Assembly (NCBI GenBank): GCA_031254735.1
Contig: JAIRTU010000176.1
Span: 1 to 6,312, forward strand
Source: Bacteroidales bacterium
Lineage (GTDB): Bacteria > Bacteroidota > Bacteroidia > Bacteroidales > WCHB1-69
DNA: 6,312 bases
Direction of reading: 5' to 3'
The position numbers and the translations under genes are program-made. Positions 1 through 6,222 of this stretch are shown here, piece by piece. Below the pieces are notes generated by a model. That model ran no database searches. It worked only from the letters and a program-made list of their open reading frames with translations, and was not told the origin of the DNA. The number at the start of each line of letters is the position of its first letter. Positions within the stretch are counted from its first letter, which is position 1.

Positions 1-127
1 CATGACCCTTTCTTCCACCATGTTTTACACAGGAACAGACCCTTACACCGAAAAGAAAGTATATTGCCCCACCAACCTGTCGGAAAAGAAAAAACAAAAT
101 CAATATTTCTTCAGAAAAAGACAGTGA
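1..127 (+). CDS. ygiQ: YgiQ-family radical SAM protein, C-terminal end only (partial at left edge)
   Basis: An open frame enters from the left edge (base 1 is the third base of a codon) and stops at the TGA at 125-127, leaving 41 whole codons. The peptide starts MTLSSTMFYTGTDPYT and ends with an aromatic and basic stretch, QNQYFFRKRQ. The first part matches what I recall of the conserved 'PMTLATTMYYTG' segment near the C-terminus of YgiQ proteins (DUF3362 region); the base before the Met codon fits the end of a Pro codon. YgiQ proteins are radical SAM enzymes with a 4Fe-4S cluster, and their substrate is unknown. The cluster-binding CxxxCxxC motif lies outside the window and cannot be checked. 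The ATG at position 2 is an internal Met, not a start. The protein ends soon after the FF motif, whereas the E. coli protein has a long tail there. The family call rests on recall of a short motif. Confidence 0.68.
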   Translation, partial: MTLSSTMFYTGTDPYTEKKVYCPTNLSEKKKQNQYFFRKRQ

Positions 128-167
128 TTAGACACAGCTAATGTCGGAACATGCCTGCAATGGACAA

Positions 168-203
168 ATGCCGACTTTTCAAAACGGCATGAAGATGTTT
201 TTT
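168..203 (+). terminator. Weak terminator candidate after ygiQ
   Basis: ATGCCG (168-173) can pair with CGGCAT (185-190) across an 11-nt loop, and six T residues follow at 198-203. The seven-base spacer between the stem and the T run is longer than in a good intrinsic terminator, and the stem is short. It lies 40 nt after the ygiQ stop, where a terminator would be expected, but the fit is poor. Confidence 0.3.
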
Positions 204-233
204 ATCAACTATTCACTGTCAAACGCCCCTAAA

Positions 234-260
234 TCCATTAAAGAGGACGTCTCTTTTGGA
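234..260 (+). repeat. Bulged inverted repeat in the tig upstream region
   Basis: AAAGAG (240-245) pairs with CTCTTT (251-256) around the 5-nt loop GACGT. After a 2-nt bulge (238-239), TCCA (234-237) pairs with TGGA (257-260), giving ten base pairs in total. No T run follows, so this is not a typical intrinsic terminator. It could be an RNA hairpin in a long tig leader or a protein-binding site; nothing in the sequence decides between them. Confidence 0.45.
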
Positions 261-407
261 GGATATTGTATCTGAATCGAATAATAGTTGAAGATTCATA
301 CGGAAAATTTAACTTTTGGCAACGCATTATATCCGGCTCTTGGACGAGATAGTAAAAAAAGATTTGTCTTTGTGTTAAGAAATGCCCATAATGTCAATTA
401 TTTTTTA

Positions 408-415
408 TAATTTTG
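408..415 (+). promoter_or_regulatory. tig: Possible Bacteroidota -7 element for tig
   Basis: TAATTTTG matches the Bacteroidota -7 consensus TAnnTTTG in all fixed positions and lies 31 nt before the tig start codon, leaving a short leader. No TTG or TTTG is found at the expected distance upstream (about 17-23 nt), so the -33 half is missing and a chance match in AT-rich DNA is possible. A second, weaker candidate is TGTCTTTG at 365-372 with TTG at 340-342. Confidence 0.35.
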
Positions 416-446
416 TAAATCACACAAGAACGAAATATTTTTTTGA

Positions 447-1952
447 ATGGAGATTAAAAGAGAGAAACTTGGTAATCTGAATGAGTTGATTACTATTGAA
501 TTAACTTCCGAAGATTATCGGGAAGAAGTAGAAAAATCATTAAAAACATTAAAGAAGACAGTAACCGTTCCCGGATTCCGAAGAGGAAATGTTCCTATGG
601 GAATGCTCAACAAGATGTACGGAAAAGCGGTTTTGGTGGAAGAAACAGGCAAATTATTCAATAAAAATTTAGCTGATTTTCTCAAAAATGAAAACTTGGA
701 CATTCTTTTTAGACCACTTCAGCGAAGCGAGGTATCCATAGGCAATTTCAACGACTTTGCCAATGTCAAGATAGAAATGGAAATAGGTTTACGCCCCGAA
801 ATAAACGTGAATTTCGATGCGGCAAAAAACCTGTTGGATTATAAAATTCTTGCAAATGAAGAAGATATACACGCCCAAGCACTGTCGGTGCGTAAAAGAT
901 TCGGGAAATTTTCGTCTGCCCAAGTTATTGAAGAAGACGATATGCTTTTGCTGACCGTTGTTCCGCCGGAAGGAAATGAGTTTATGTCTTCACTCATGTT
1001 CGATTATCTGAAAGAGGATGCCCGGAAAGATTTTATCGGTAAAAACTTGCATGATGAAATGGACATTGACACTACCCGAATTTTTAAAGGGGATTATGAA
1101 CGTGCCACTTTCTTGAAAATAAAAGTGGGAGAGTTGGAAAAAGCCCCCTCGAATGTTCATATCAAGATAGACGCCATTCACCATGTTGAAATTGCAGAAT
1201 TGAATGCGGATTTTTTCGCACAGGCATATCCCGACGGAAGCATAACCGATGAAGCAGGATTTCTTCAAGATCTTAAAGAACAAACAGAATTTATTTTTCA
1301 ACGCAAATATGCCTCGCATTATACCAACAAGGTGATGGACGCCCTTTTGAAAGCAACGCCGATAGAATTGCCGGAAGAGTTTTTGAAAAAATATTTGGAA
1401 GAAGATCAAGAAATCGGCACAGAATCGATCGATGAGATATATCCGAATTTTAAAGAGAGGTTGAACTATATTCTGTTGGAGAATCAATTAGCCAAAGATT
1501 TCGACATTCAGGTACACAACGATGATATAATAGAACATGTGTACCATTATCTTCGCCGGAATTATGCTTTCGGAGCAACAGAAGTATTATCGAAAGAACA
1601 GGAAGATATGTTGTATGAGCAAACTGCGAAAATGTTGGAAACAGAAGATAATGCAAAAACGGCGAGGGGAAATGTTTTCTTTGAAAAATTGACAAGTGAA
1701 TTGAAAAATAAGTTGAATCCGAAAGTGAAAGAACTTACTGTTACCGATTTTTTGGCTGAAATATCGGGTGAAAATAAAAATACCGAAAAGAAGAAAACAA
1801 AGAAAGCCGCGAAAGAAGATAAAACAGAAGAGGCAAAAGAAGAAAAATCCGAAACGCCAAAAGAAAAGAAGAAAGAAACTCCCAAAGCGAAAACAACAAA
1901 ACCAAAAAAATCGTCAACAAACGAAACGAGTAAAGAAAATTTAACGGATTAA
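447..1952 (+). CDS. tig: Trigger factor (ribosome-associated chaperone) with Lys/Glu-rich C-terminal tail
   Basis: Trigger factor binds ribosomal protein L23 at the exit tunnel and shields nascent chains in the cytosol. The ribosome-docking signature GFRRGNVP is at residues 43-50, the same positions as GFRKGKVP in E. coli. Residues 1 to about 115 form the ribosome-binding domain. The middle region (about 150-245) is divergent; I cannot point to a clear FKBP-type proline isomerase active site. The C-terminal helical chaperone arms follow to about residue 440. The protein is 501 residues against 432 in E. coli and roughly 450 in most Bacteroidota. The excess is a hydrophilic tail (about 441-501) made mainly of Lys, Glu, Thr, Ser and Pro, probably disordered. 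The start ATG is preceded by a T-rich stretch with no Shine-Dalgarno sequence. clpP starts 4 nt after the stop, so the two are almost certainly co-transcribed. Confidence 0.96.
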   Translation: MEIKREKLGNLNELITIELTSEDYREEVEKSLKTLKKTVTVPGFRRGNVPMGMLNKMYGKAVLVEETGKLFNKNLADFLKNENLDILFRPLQRSEVSIGNFNDFANVKIEMEIGLRPEINVNFDAAKNLLDYKILANEEDIHAQALSVRKRFGKFSSAQVIEEDDMLLLTVVPPEGNEFMSSLMFDYLKEDARKDFIGKNLHDEMDIDTTRIFKGDYERATFLKIKVGELEKAPSNVHIKIDAIHHVEIAELNADFFAQAYPDGSITDEAGFLQDLKEQTEFIFQRKYASHYTNKVMDALLKATPIELPEEFLKKYLEEDQEIGTESIDEIYPNFKERLNYILLENQLAKDFDIQVHNDDIIEHVYHYLRRNYAFGATEVLSKEQEDMLYEQTAKMLETEDNAKTARGNVFFEKLTSELKNKLNPKVKELTVTDFLAEISGENKNTEKKKTKKAAKEDKTEEAKEEKSETPKEKKKETPKAKTTKPKKSSTNETSKENLTD

Positions 1953-1956
1953 AATT

Positions 1957-2622
1957 ATGCACAACGAATTTAAAAAATATGCGGTAAAACATGCCGGCAT
2001 CAGCAGTATGGCACTGCATCGTTACACTTCGATAGCAAACGATTATATTACGCCCAACATTATAGAAGAACGCCAATTGAATGCTGTTTCCATGGACGTT
2101 TTTTCTCGTTTGATGATGGACAGAATTATCTTTTTGGGAGTGCCTATTTATGATGATGTGGCAAATATTATTCAAGCTCAGCTGTTGTTTTTAGAGTCGG
2201 TCGATTCTCAGAAAAACATTCAGATATACATCAATTCGCCGGGAGGTGCGGTGTATGCAGGTCTGGGAATTTACGATACGATGCAATATATAGGTCCCGA
2301 TGTGGCGACTATCTGCACCGGAATGGCGGCTTCGATGGCGGCGGTGTTGTTGTGTGCGGGAACGGAAGGAAAACGTTCTGCCTTGAAACATGCCCGCGTG
2401 ATGATTCATCAACCTATGGGAGGAACGTCGGGACAGGCTTCCGATATAGAAATCGAAGCTCGCGAAATTCAAAAAATCAAAAAAGAATTATACGAAATCA
2501 TCGCCTCGCACAGCAACCAAACCTACGACAAAGTGTGGGCAGATTCCGACCGCGATTATTGGATGACTTCGCAAGAAGCCAAAGACTACGGAATGATAGA
2601 TGAAATTCTTCAAAAAGTATAG
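1957..2622 (+). CDS. clpP: ATP-dependent Clp protease proteolytic subunit ClpP
   Basis: ClpP is the serine peptidase chamber of the ClpXP/ClpAP machines: two stacked heptamers that cleave proteins unfolded by a AAA+ partner. The protein is 221 residues. Ser126 sits in GMAASM, His151 in MIHQPMGG and Asp200 in SDRDYWM; the spacings of 25 and 49 residues equal those of the E. coli triad (Ser97, His122, Asp171 in mature numbering). The oxyanion and substrate strand NSPGG is at 93-97. About 29 extra N-terminal residues relative to mature E. coli ClpP probably include a propeptide that is removed by self-cleavage. The gene starts 4 nt after tig, probably by translational coupling. In many Bacteroidales clpX follows directly, but here a strong terminator does, so the unfoldase must be encoded elsewhere. 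Confidence 0.98.
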   Translation: MHNEFKKYAVKHAGISSMALHRYTSIANDYITPNIIEERQLNAVSMDVFSRLMMDRIIFLGVPIYDDVANIIQAQLLFLESVDSQKNIQIYINSPGGAVYAGLGIYDTMQYIGPDVATICTGMAASMAAVLLCAGTEGKRSALKHARVMIHQPMGGTSGQASDIEIEAREIQKIKKELYEIIASHSNQTYDKVWADSDRDYWMTSQEAKDYGMIDEILQKV

Positions 2623-2650
2623 TCAATCATTCAATAATAATTAATAATGT

Positions 2651-2696
2651 AAACGGCACAATGATACGACAAGACAGCTTCATTGTGCCGTTTTTT
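2651..2696 (+). terminator. Intrinsic terminator of the tig-clpP unit
   Basis: A perfect 14-bp stem pairs 2651-2664 with 2680-2693 around a 15-nt loop (2665-2679). The stem contains the GC-rich core CGGCAC/GTGCCG, and the right arm runs into six T residues at 2691-2696. It starts 28 nt after the clpP stop. The left arm begins with AAA, giving only a short T run on the other strand, so the hairpin acts mainly on + strand transcripts. Confidence 0.92.
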
Positions 2697-2780
2697 ACAA
2701 ACAGAGAAACCTGCCCCGAAATCTTTTTTAATCATTAATCCGGCAACAATAATTTTTTTTAAACCTGTAATAAAAATCTT

Positions 2781-4037
2781 ATGAACCATACTCAACGAAA
2801 TACTCAATCTTTCAATCTGTTTATTGTCGGAAGCCTGTTTTTTGTTTTAGGTTTTGTAACGTGGTTGAATGCCATATTGATGCCTTTTTTGCAGGAAGCC
2901 TGCAATCTGACCACCTTTCAAGCGTCTTTTGTGCCTTTTGCCTTTTATATCTCGTATTTTGTAACGGCGATACCGTCTTCGTTTATTTTGAAGAAAACAG
3001 GATTCGGCAACGGTATGTCGGTAGCTTTATTGGTGATGGCATTGGGTGCCGTTGTGTTTATTCCTGCGGCAATAAGTCGCAGTTATATATTGTTTTTGGC
3101 GGGTTTGTTTGTGCAGGGCGTCGGACTTTCGTTGTTGCAAACCACTGTCAATCCGTACACCACCATTCTTGGACCCATAGAATTTGCCGCTCGGAGAATC
3201 AGCATAATGGGCATCTGCAACAAAGTGGCGGGAATGATAGGGATTTTTCTTTTGTCGAGAGTGCTTTTCAGCGGCGGGAAAGAATTGTTGAAGTCGTTGG
3301 AAACAATGACCGATCCTCTGCAAAGAGAACTTATCCTGCAATCTTTGTCCAATCGGGTGATTATACCTTATATTATTATGGCGGCGATATTGATCCTTTT
3401 GGCGTTTGTTATCAAAATTGCCCGACTGCCCGAAATAAACGAAACCGATGATATGGTTTCGAGCGAAAAATCGAGGAAGTCAATTTTTTCGTATCCTTTT
3501 CTTTGGTTGGGAGTGTTGGCAATCTTTTTTTATGTGGGTGCAGAAGTAATTTCGGTGGATTATCTTTCCCGCTATGGTACGTATATTGGTTTGGAACAGG
3601 ATATTGCCAATCAGCTTTCTATTTATGCGTTGATAGCGTTGGTGGCGGGTTATCTGTTGGGAATAGTAATTGTTCCCCGCTTTATTTCTCAACGGACAGC
3701 ATTGATTTTGCAGTTGTTGTTGGCGATAGCTTTGGTTTTTGCCGTTCTTTTCACCAACGGTTGGCTGTCGGCGGGGGCTGTTATTCTGTTGAGTTTTGCT
3801 CACGCGATTATGTGGCCTGCCATTTGGCCCCTGTCGATACACAATTTGGGAAGATTTACAAAACTTGGCTCTGCTTTTTTGGTAATGGCAATTTCGGGCG
3901 GGGCGATTATGCCGCTTGTCTACGGAAAACTTTCCGACCTTTACAATCCGCAAACGGCATATACTGTTTTGTTGGTATGTTATGCGTATATTCTCTTTTT
4001 TGCTTTGGCGGGATACAAAGCGGGCAGAAAAATCTAA
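2781..4037 (+). CDS. FucP/GluP-family sugar:proton symporter (MFS)
   Basis: This 418-residue protein is an inner-membrane major facilitator permease with about 12 hydrophobic segments, in two halves joined by a polar loop near residues 215-235. Family marks are SLFFVLGFVTWLNAILMPFL in helix 1, LQTTVNPYTTILGP in helix 4 and AIMWPAIWPLSIHNLGRFTKLGSA in the second half (quoted in part), all typical of the glucose/galactose/fucose/GlcNAc group. Aligned with E. coli FucP by eye, the acidic residues Asp46 and Glu135 needed for proton-coupled fucose transport become Ala31 and Gln120; the 89-residue spacing is kept. The substrate therefore cannot be fixed; glucose, galactose or GlcNAc are more likely than fucose. 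The start ATG follows an A-rich stretch without a Shine-Dalgarno. The gene begins 84 nt after the tig-clpP terminator, so it probably has its own promoter, and the next gene starts 11 nt after its stop. Confidence 0.9.
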   Translation: MNHTQRNTQSFNLFIVGSLFFVLGFVTWLNAILMPFLQEACNLTTFQASFVPFAFYISYFVTAIPSSFILKKTGFGNGMSVALLVMALGAVVFIPAAISRSYILFLAGLFVQGVGLSLLQTTVNPYTTILGPIEFAARRISIMGICNKVAGMIGIFLLSRVLFSGGKELLKSLETMTDPLQRELILQSLSNRVIIPYIIMAAILILLAFVIKIARLPEINETDDMVSSEKSRKSIFSYPFLWLGVLAIFFYVGAEVISVDYLSRYGTYIGLEQDIANQLSIYALIALVAGYLLGIVIVPRFISQRTALILQLLLAIALVFAVLFTNGWLSAGAVILLSFAHAIMWPAIWPLSIHNLGRFTKLGSAFLVMAISGGAIMPLVYGKLSDLYNPQTAYTVLLVCYAYILFFALAGYKAGRKI

Positions 4038-4048
4038 ATAATCGATAG

Positions 4049-5320
4049 ATGAAAAAAGTTGCGTTCTGTTTGTTTTTTCTTTTTTGTTTTGGAGGAATAA
4101 AGGCTTTTTCTCAGGACAGTTTGTATGCACGTGAGGTGATAAAAACACTTACCTCTGCCGAATTTCACGGAAGAGGATATGCTTTCAAAGGCGATTCTCT
4201 TGCGGCTCGTTATATCGAAAAGGAATACAGGAAATATAATCTTTCTGCATGGAATAATAATTATTTTCAACGGTATACGGTTTCGATGAATGTCTTTGAG
4301 GGGAAAGCCGATGTGGATTTCGGGAAAAGTTATCTTTCTTCCGAAATACAGATAGCGGCTTCTTCGGCTTCCATAAAAGGAAAATTTCCTGTTGTTGCGG
4401 CTTCCGAAAAGATGTTGGACAAAAAATACACCCAAAAACATTCTCTTGCCGATAAAATGGTTGCCGTAGATTTGACCGCCATTGAAAAGGAAGAACAAAA
4501 AACGGAATGGGCTAAAATCGTGAGAACGAATACCCTGAAAGCAAAAGGATATATCACTGTCAATAACTCGCTTCCGCCTTATTCGCCTGTTTTCGGGCGG
4601 ATGCCTGCATTGCATACCACGCTTGTTATTGTCAAAGACAGCATCAAAAAGCCTTTGAAGACGGTTTCTTTGGATATAGAATCGCATTATATCCCCAATT
4701 ATAACACACAAAATGTATGTGCTTATGTTGAAGGCAAAACATATCCCGACACTTTTTTTGTGATTGGGGCGCATTACGATCATTTGGGTCAGACAGGCGA
4801 CAGGGGTTATTTCCCCGGCGCCAACGACAATGCTTCGGGGGTTGCCATGCTGCTCGACCTTGCCCGTTATTTCAGTCTGCCGGAAAATCAACCCGACTAT
4901 TCGATTGCTTTTCTTGCTTTCAGTGGAGAAGAAATTGGTTTGTTGGGGTCGACATATTTTGTGGAACACCCTTTGTTTCCTTTGGAAAATATCAAAATGA
5001 TGCTCAATTTAGACTTGGTGGGAACAGGCGAAGACGGATTTGTTTTTGTGTGCGGGATTCCTTTCGAGGAAGAATATAAAAAAATCGAGGCGTTGAACAA
5101 CAAAAAGAAATACGCACCCAAACTCTTGCCGCGAGAAGCCGCCCGAAACAGCGATCATTTCCCTTTTTACGATAAAGGCTGTAAAACATTGTTTATCTAC
5201 GGCATGGGGAAATCGGGGCGGTATCATCATCATTCCGACACTTTGGAAAATTTATCGTTGGGCGGATACAATCATTTATTTCGTTTGATAGTGGATTACA
5301 TACAACTGTCGGGCTTGTGA
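4049..5320 (+). CDS. Secreted M28-family zinc aminopeptidase
   Basis: This 423-residue protein is a predicted periplasmic metallopeptidase that removes N-terminal amino acids from peptides using two zinc ions. Residues 1-21 form a signal peptide (MKK, a Phe/Leu-rich core, likely cut at AFS|Q). The zinc and catalytic residues of family M28 are all present: His242 in AHYDHLG, Asp260 in PGANDNASG (bridging), Glu294 and Glu295 in SGEEIGLLGS (general base and ligand), Asp322 in NLDLVG, and His393 in YHHHSDT, the position of the final His ligand in other M28 enzymes. The conserved SDHFPFY (368-374) is also there. Residues about 85-205 precede the catalytic core and may hold a PA-like insert. The gene starts 11 nt after the sugar permease and is probably co-transcribed with it. 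The Cys residues in the leader lack a lipobox, so a lipoprotein is unlikely. The peptide substrates are unknown. Confidence 0.93.
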   Translation: MKKVAFCLFFLFCFGGIKAFSQDSLYAREVIKTLTSAEFHGRGYAFKGDSLAARYIEKEYRKYNLSAWNNNYFQRYTVSMNVFEGKADVDFGKSYLSSEIQIAASSASIKGKFPVVAASEKMLDKKYTQKHSLADKMVAVDLTAIEKEEQKTEWAKIVRTNTLKAKGYITVNNSLPPYSPVFGRMPALHTTLVIVKDSIKKPLKTVSLDIESHYIPNYNTQNVCAYVEGKTYPDTFFVIGAHYDHLGQTGDRGYFPGANDNASGVAMLLDLARYFSLPENQPDYSIAFLAFSGEEIGLLGSTYFVEHPLFPLENIKMMLNLDLVGTGEDGFVFVCGIPFEEEYKKIEALNNKKKYAPKLLPREAARNSDHFPFYDKGCKTLFIYGMGKSGRYHHHSDTLENLSLGGYNHLFRLIVDYIQLSGL

Positions 5321-5371
5321 TGTGCCGACTTATCGTTTTTGAACAGTATACTTTTAAATGAACAGATAATC

Positions 5372-6064
5372 ATGGGAAAACTTTTTATTGTGCCTACGCC
5401 TGTCGGCAATCTGGAAGACATTACCTTGCGGGCGTTGCGTGTTTTGCGGGAAGCAGACAGTATTCTTGCGGAAGATACTCGCGTTACGAAGAAGTTGTTG
5501 ATGCATTATGACATCGATAAACCGATTTTTCCGTATCATCAATACAACGAACACCGGCAATTGCAGAAATATATACAACAGATCGAACGGCAAGCCGCAA
5601 CCGCTTTGGTCAGCGATGCCGGCACGCCGGCTGTTTCCGATCCGGGTTTTTTGTTGGTCAGGGCGTGCATAGAGAACAATATAGAGGTGGAATGTCTTCC
5701 GGGTGCAACGGCTTTTGTGCCTGCGCTGGTCAATTCGGGGTTTCCTTGCGACCGTTTTTATTTTTACGGATTTCTTCCCCACAAAAAAGGACGTAAAACC
5801 GCCATAGAACGCCTGTCGAACATGGAAGAAACCGTTATCCTGTACGAATCGCCTTTCCGACTGTTAAAAACATTAGAGCAATTCAACGAAGTTTTAACCG
5901 GCGATCGGTTGGTGTGCGTCTGCCGCGAGCTGACAAAAATATACGAAGAAACAGTCAGAGGTACGGTAGAAGAAGTCATTGCTTACTTCTCGCAAAAGCC
6001 GGTTAAGGGCGAGATTGTTCTTCTTATTCAAGGAAAAGACCACAAACCGCAGAATAATTGTTAA
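5372..6064 (+). CDS. rsmI: 16S rRNA 2'-O-ribose C1402 methyltransferase RsmI
   Basis: RsmI uses SAM to methylate the ribose of C1402 of 16S rRNA, in the ribosomal P site. It belongs to the tetrapyrrole methylase fold. Visible motifs are VPTPVGNLEDIT (7-18), AEDTR (33-37), SDAGTPAVSDPG (81-92), PGATAFVPALVNSG (110-123), ESPFR (159-163), RELTKIYEE (186-194) and KGEIVLLI (212-219). The protein is 230 residues against 286 in E. coli; the missing part is the C-terminal helix-turn-helix domain, which is commonly absent in Bacteroidota. I chose the ATG at 5372 because MGKLFIVPTPVGNLED is the family's normal N-terminus; an in-frame TTG at 5339 would only add an unconserved 11-residue stretch. It lies 51 nt after the peptidase gene with no terminator between, so read-through from the permease-peptidase unit is likely. 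The stop codon lies within the first heptamer of the repeat block that follows. Confidence 0.96.
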   Translation: MGKLFIVPTPVGNLEDITLRALRVLREADSILAEDTRVTKKLLMHYDIDKPIFPYHQYNEHRQLQKYIQQIERQAATALVSDAGTPAVSDPGFLLVRACIENNIEVECLPGATAFVPALVNSGFPCDRFYFYGFLPHKKGRKTAIERLSNMEETVILYESPFRLLKTLEQFNEVLTGDRLVCVCRELTKIYEETVRGTVEEVIAYFSQKPVKGEIVLLIQGKDHKPQNNC

Positions 6065-6101
6065 AGGTTAATTGTCAATTGTTACCGGTAAGTTGTTAAT
6101 G
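6060..6101 (+). repeat. Degenerate heptamer tandem block 1 (GTTAATT type)
   Basis: Six 7-bp units tile without gaps from the rsmI stop codon onward: GTTAAAG, GTTAATT, GTCAATT, GTTACCG, GTAAGTT, GTTAATG. Each starts with GT and most fit GTTAATT with one to three changes. The block overlaps the last five coding bases of rsmI. The run also contains the 10-bp palindrome TTACCGGTAA at 6082-6091. Confidence 0.6.
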
Positions 6102-6103
6102 CC

Positions 6104-6118
6104 GCATTGGCGCAATGC
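6104..6118. repeat. Small hairpin between the two heptamer blocks
   Basis: GCATTG (6104-6109) and CAATGC (6113-6118) form a perfect 6-bp stem with a 3-nt loop GCG. No T run follows on either strand, so it is a poor intrinsic terminator, although it is the only stem downstream of rsmI that could serve as one. It lies near the centre of the two oppositely oriented repeat blocks. Confidence 0.5.
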
Positions 6119-6126
6119 CGGAGCAT

Positions 6127-6168
6127 CACTAATCACTTATCATTTATCACTAATCACTTATCAATTAA
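6127..6168 (-). repeat. Degenerate heptamer tandem block 2 with an 18-bp direct repeat
   Basis: On the + strand six 7-bp units tile exactly: CACTAAT, CACTTAT, CATTTAT, CACTAAT, CACTTAT, CAATTAA. The first and fourth, and the second and fifth, units are identical, which gives an 18-bp direct repeat (6125-6142 and 6146-6163) with a period of 21 bp, three heptamers. Read on the - strand and shifted by one base, the units become GTTAATT, GATAAGT, GATTAGT, GATAAAT, GATAAGT, GATTAGT, which resemble block 1. The block ends just before the promoter at 6172. Confidence 0.75.
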
Positions 6169-6171
6169 CTG

Positions 6172-6199
6172 TTGATTATTAAAAAAAAGTGTATCTTTG
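6172..6199 (+). promoter_or_regulatory. Bacteroidota-type promoter (TTG-N17-TATCTTTG)
   Basis: TTG at 6172-6174 and TATCTTTG at 6192-6199 are separated by 17 nt and fit the Bacteroidota primary sigma consensus (-33 TTG or TTTG, -7 TAnnTTTG) with all fixed -7 positions matched. Transcription would start a few bases downstream, around 6204-6207, leaving a leader of under 20 nt before the ATG at 6223. This is the best promoter in the window and indicates that a new transcription unit begins here. Confidence 0.75.
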
Positions 6200-6222
6200 C
6201 AGCATATTTTTTTATAGAGAAA

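Larger units (their letters stand above)
128..446. other. Non-coding gap between ygiQ end and tig
   Basis: No coding frame of any length can be supported on either strand in these 319 bases; every frame is broken by stops. The stretch holds two small inverted repeats (168-190 and 234-260), several A and T runs, and a possible promoter -7 element at 408-415. It most likely contains the 3' UTR of the upstream gene and the promoter region of tig. No tRNA, known riboswitch core or transposon remnant was recognised. Confidence 0.7.

Noticed and set aside
128..446. Possible small gene or known riboswitch upstream of tig
   Set aside because: All six frames are broken by stops with no credible short peptide, and I recognise no conserved core of a known riboswitch class.
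990..1487. 165-residue open frame on the - strand inside tig
   Set aside because: It lies wholly opposite a well-identified trigger factor gene, has no recognisable motif, and its composition is what an antisense reading of Glu/Lys-rich coding sequence gives.
1562..1885. 107-residue Ser/Phe-rich open frame on the - strand
   Set aside because: The Phe/Ser richness is simply the reverse complement of the Lys/Glu-rich tail of trigger factor; there is no start context or known family.
2750..2757. TAATTTTT as a -7 promoter element for the sugar permease
   Set aside because: It lacks the final G of TAnnTTTG and has no TTG at the right distance upstream; in such AT-rich DNA a 7 of 8 match means little, although a promoter is expected in this gap.
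3503..4048. 181-residue + strand open frame overlapping the sugar permease, ending just before the M28 start
   Set aside because: It is out of frame with a permease whose conserved helices and motifs run through the same bases; the Cys/Gly-rich peptide resembles no family.
4067..4099. Lipoprotein signal in the M28 peptidase leader because of its Cys residues
   Set aside because: No Cys is preceded by a lipobox (small residue directly before Cys with Leu or a similar residue three before); an ordinary signal peptidase I site fits better.
4034..4969. 311-residue open frame on the - strand
   Set aside because: It is opposite the M28 peptidase, whose signal peptide and zinc ligands are clear; the antisense peptide shows no motif.
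5339..5371. Upstream TTG start that would extend rsmI by 11 residues
   Set aside because: The conserved RsmI N-terminus begins at the ATG at 5372; the extension is unconserved in character and TTG starts are rare in this group.
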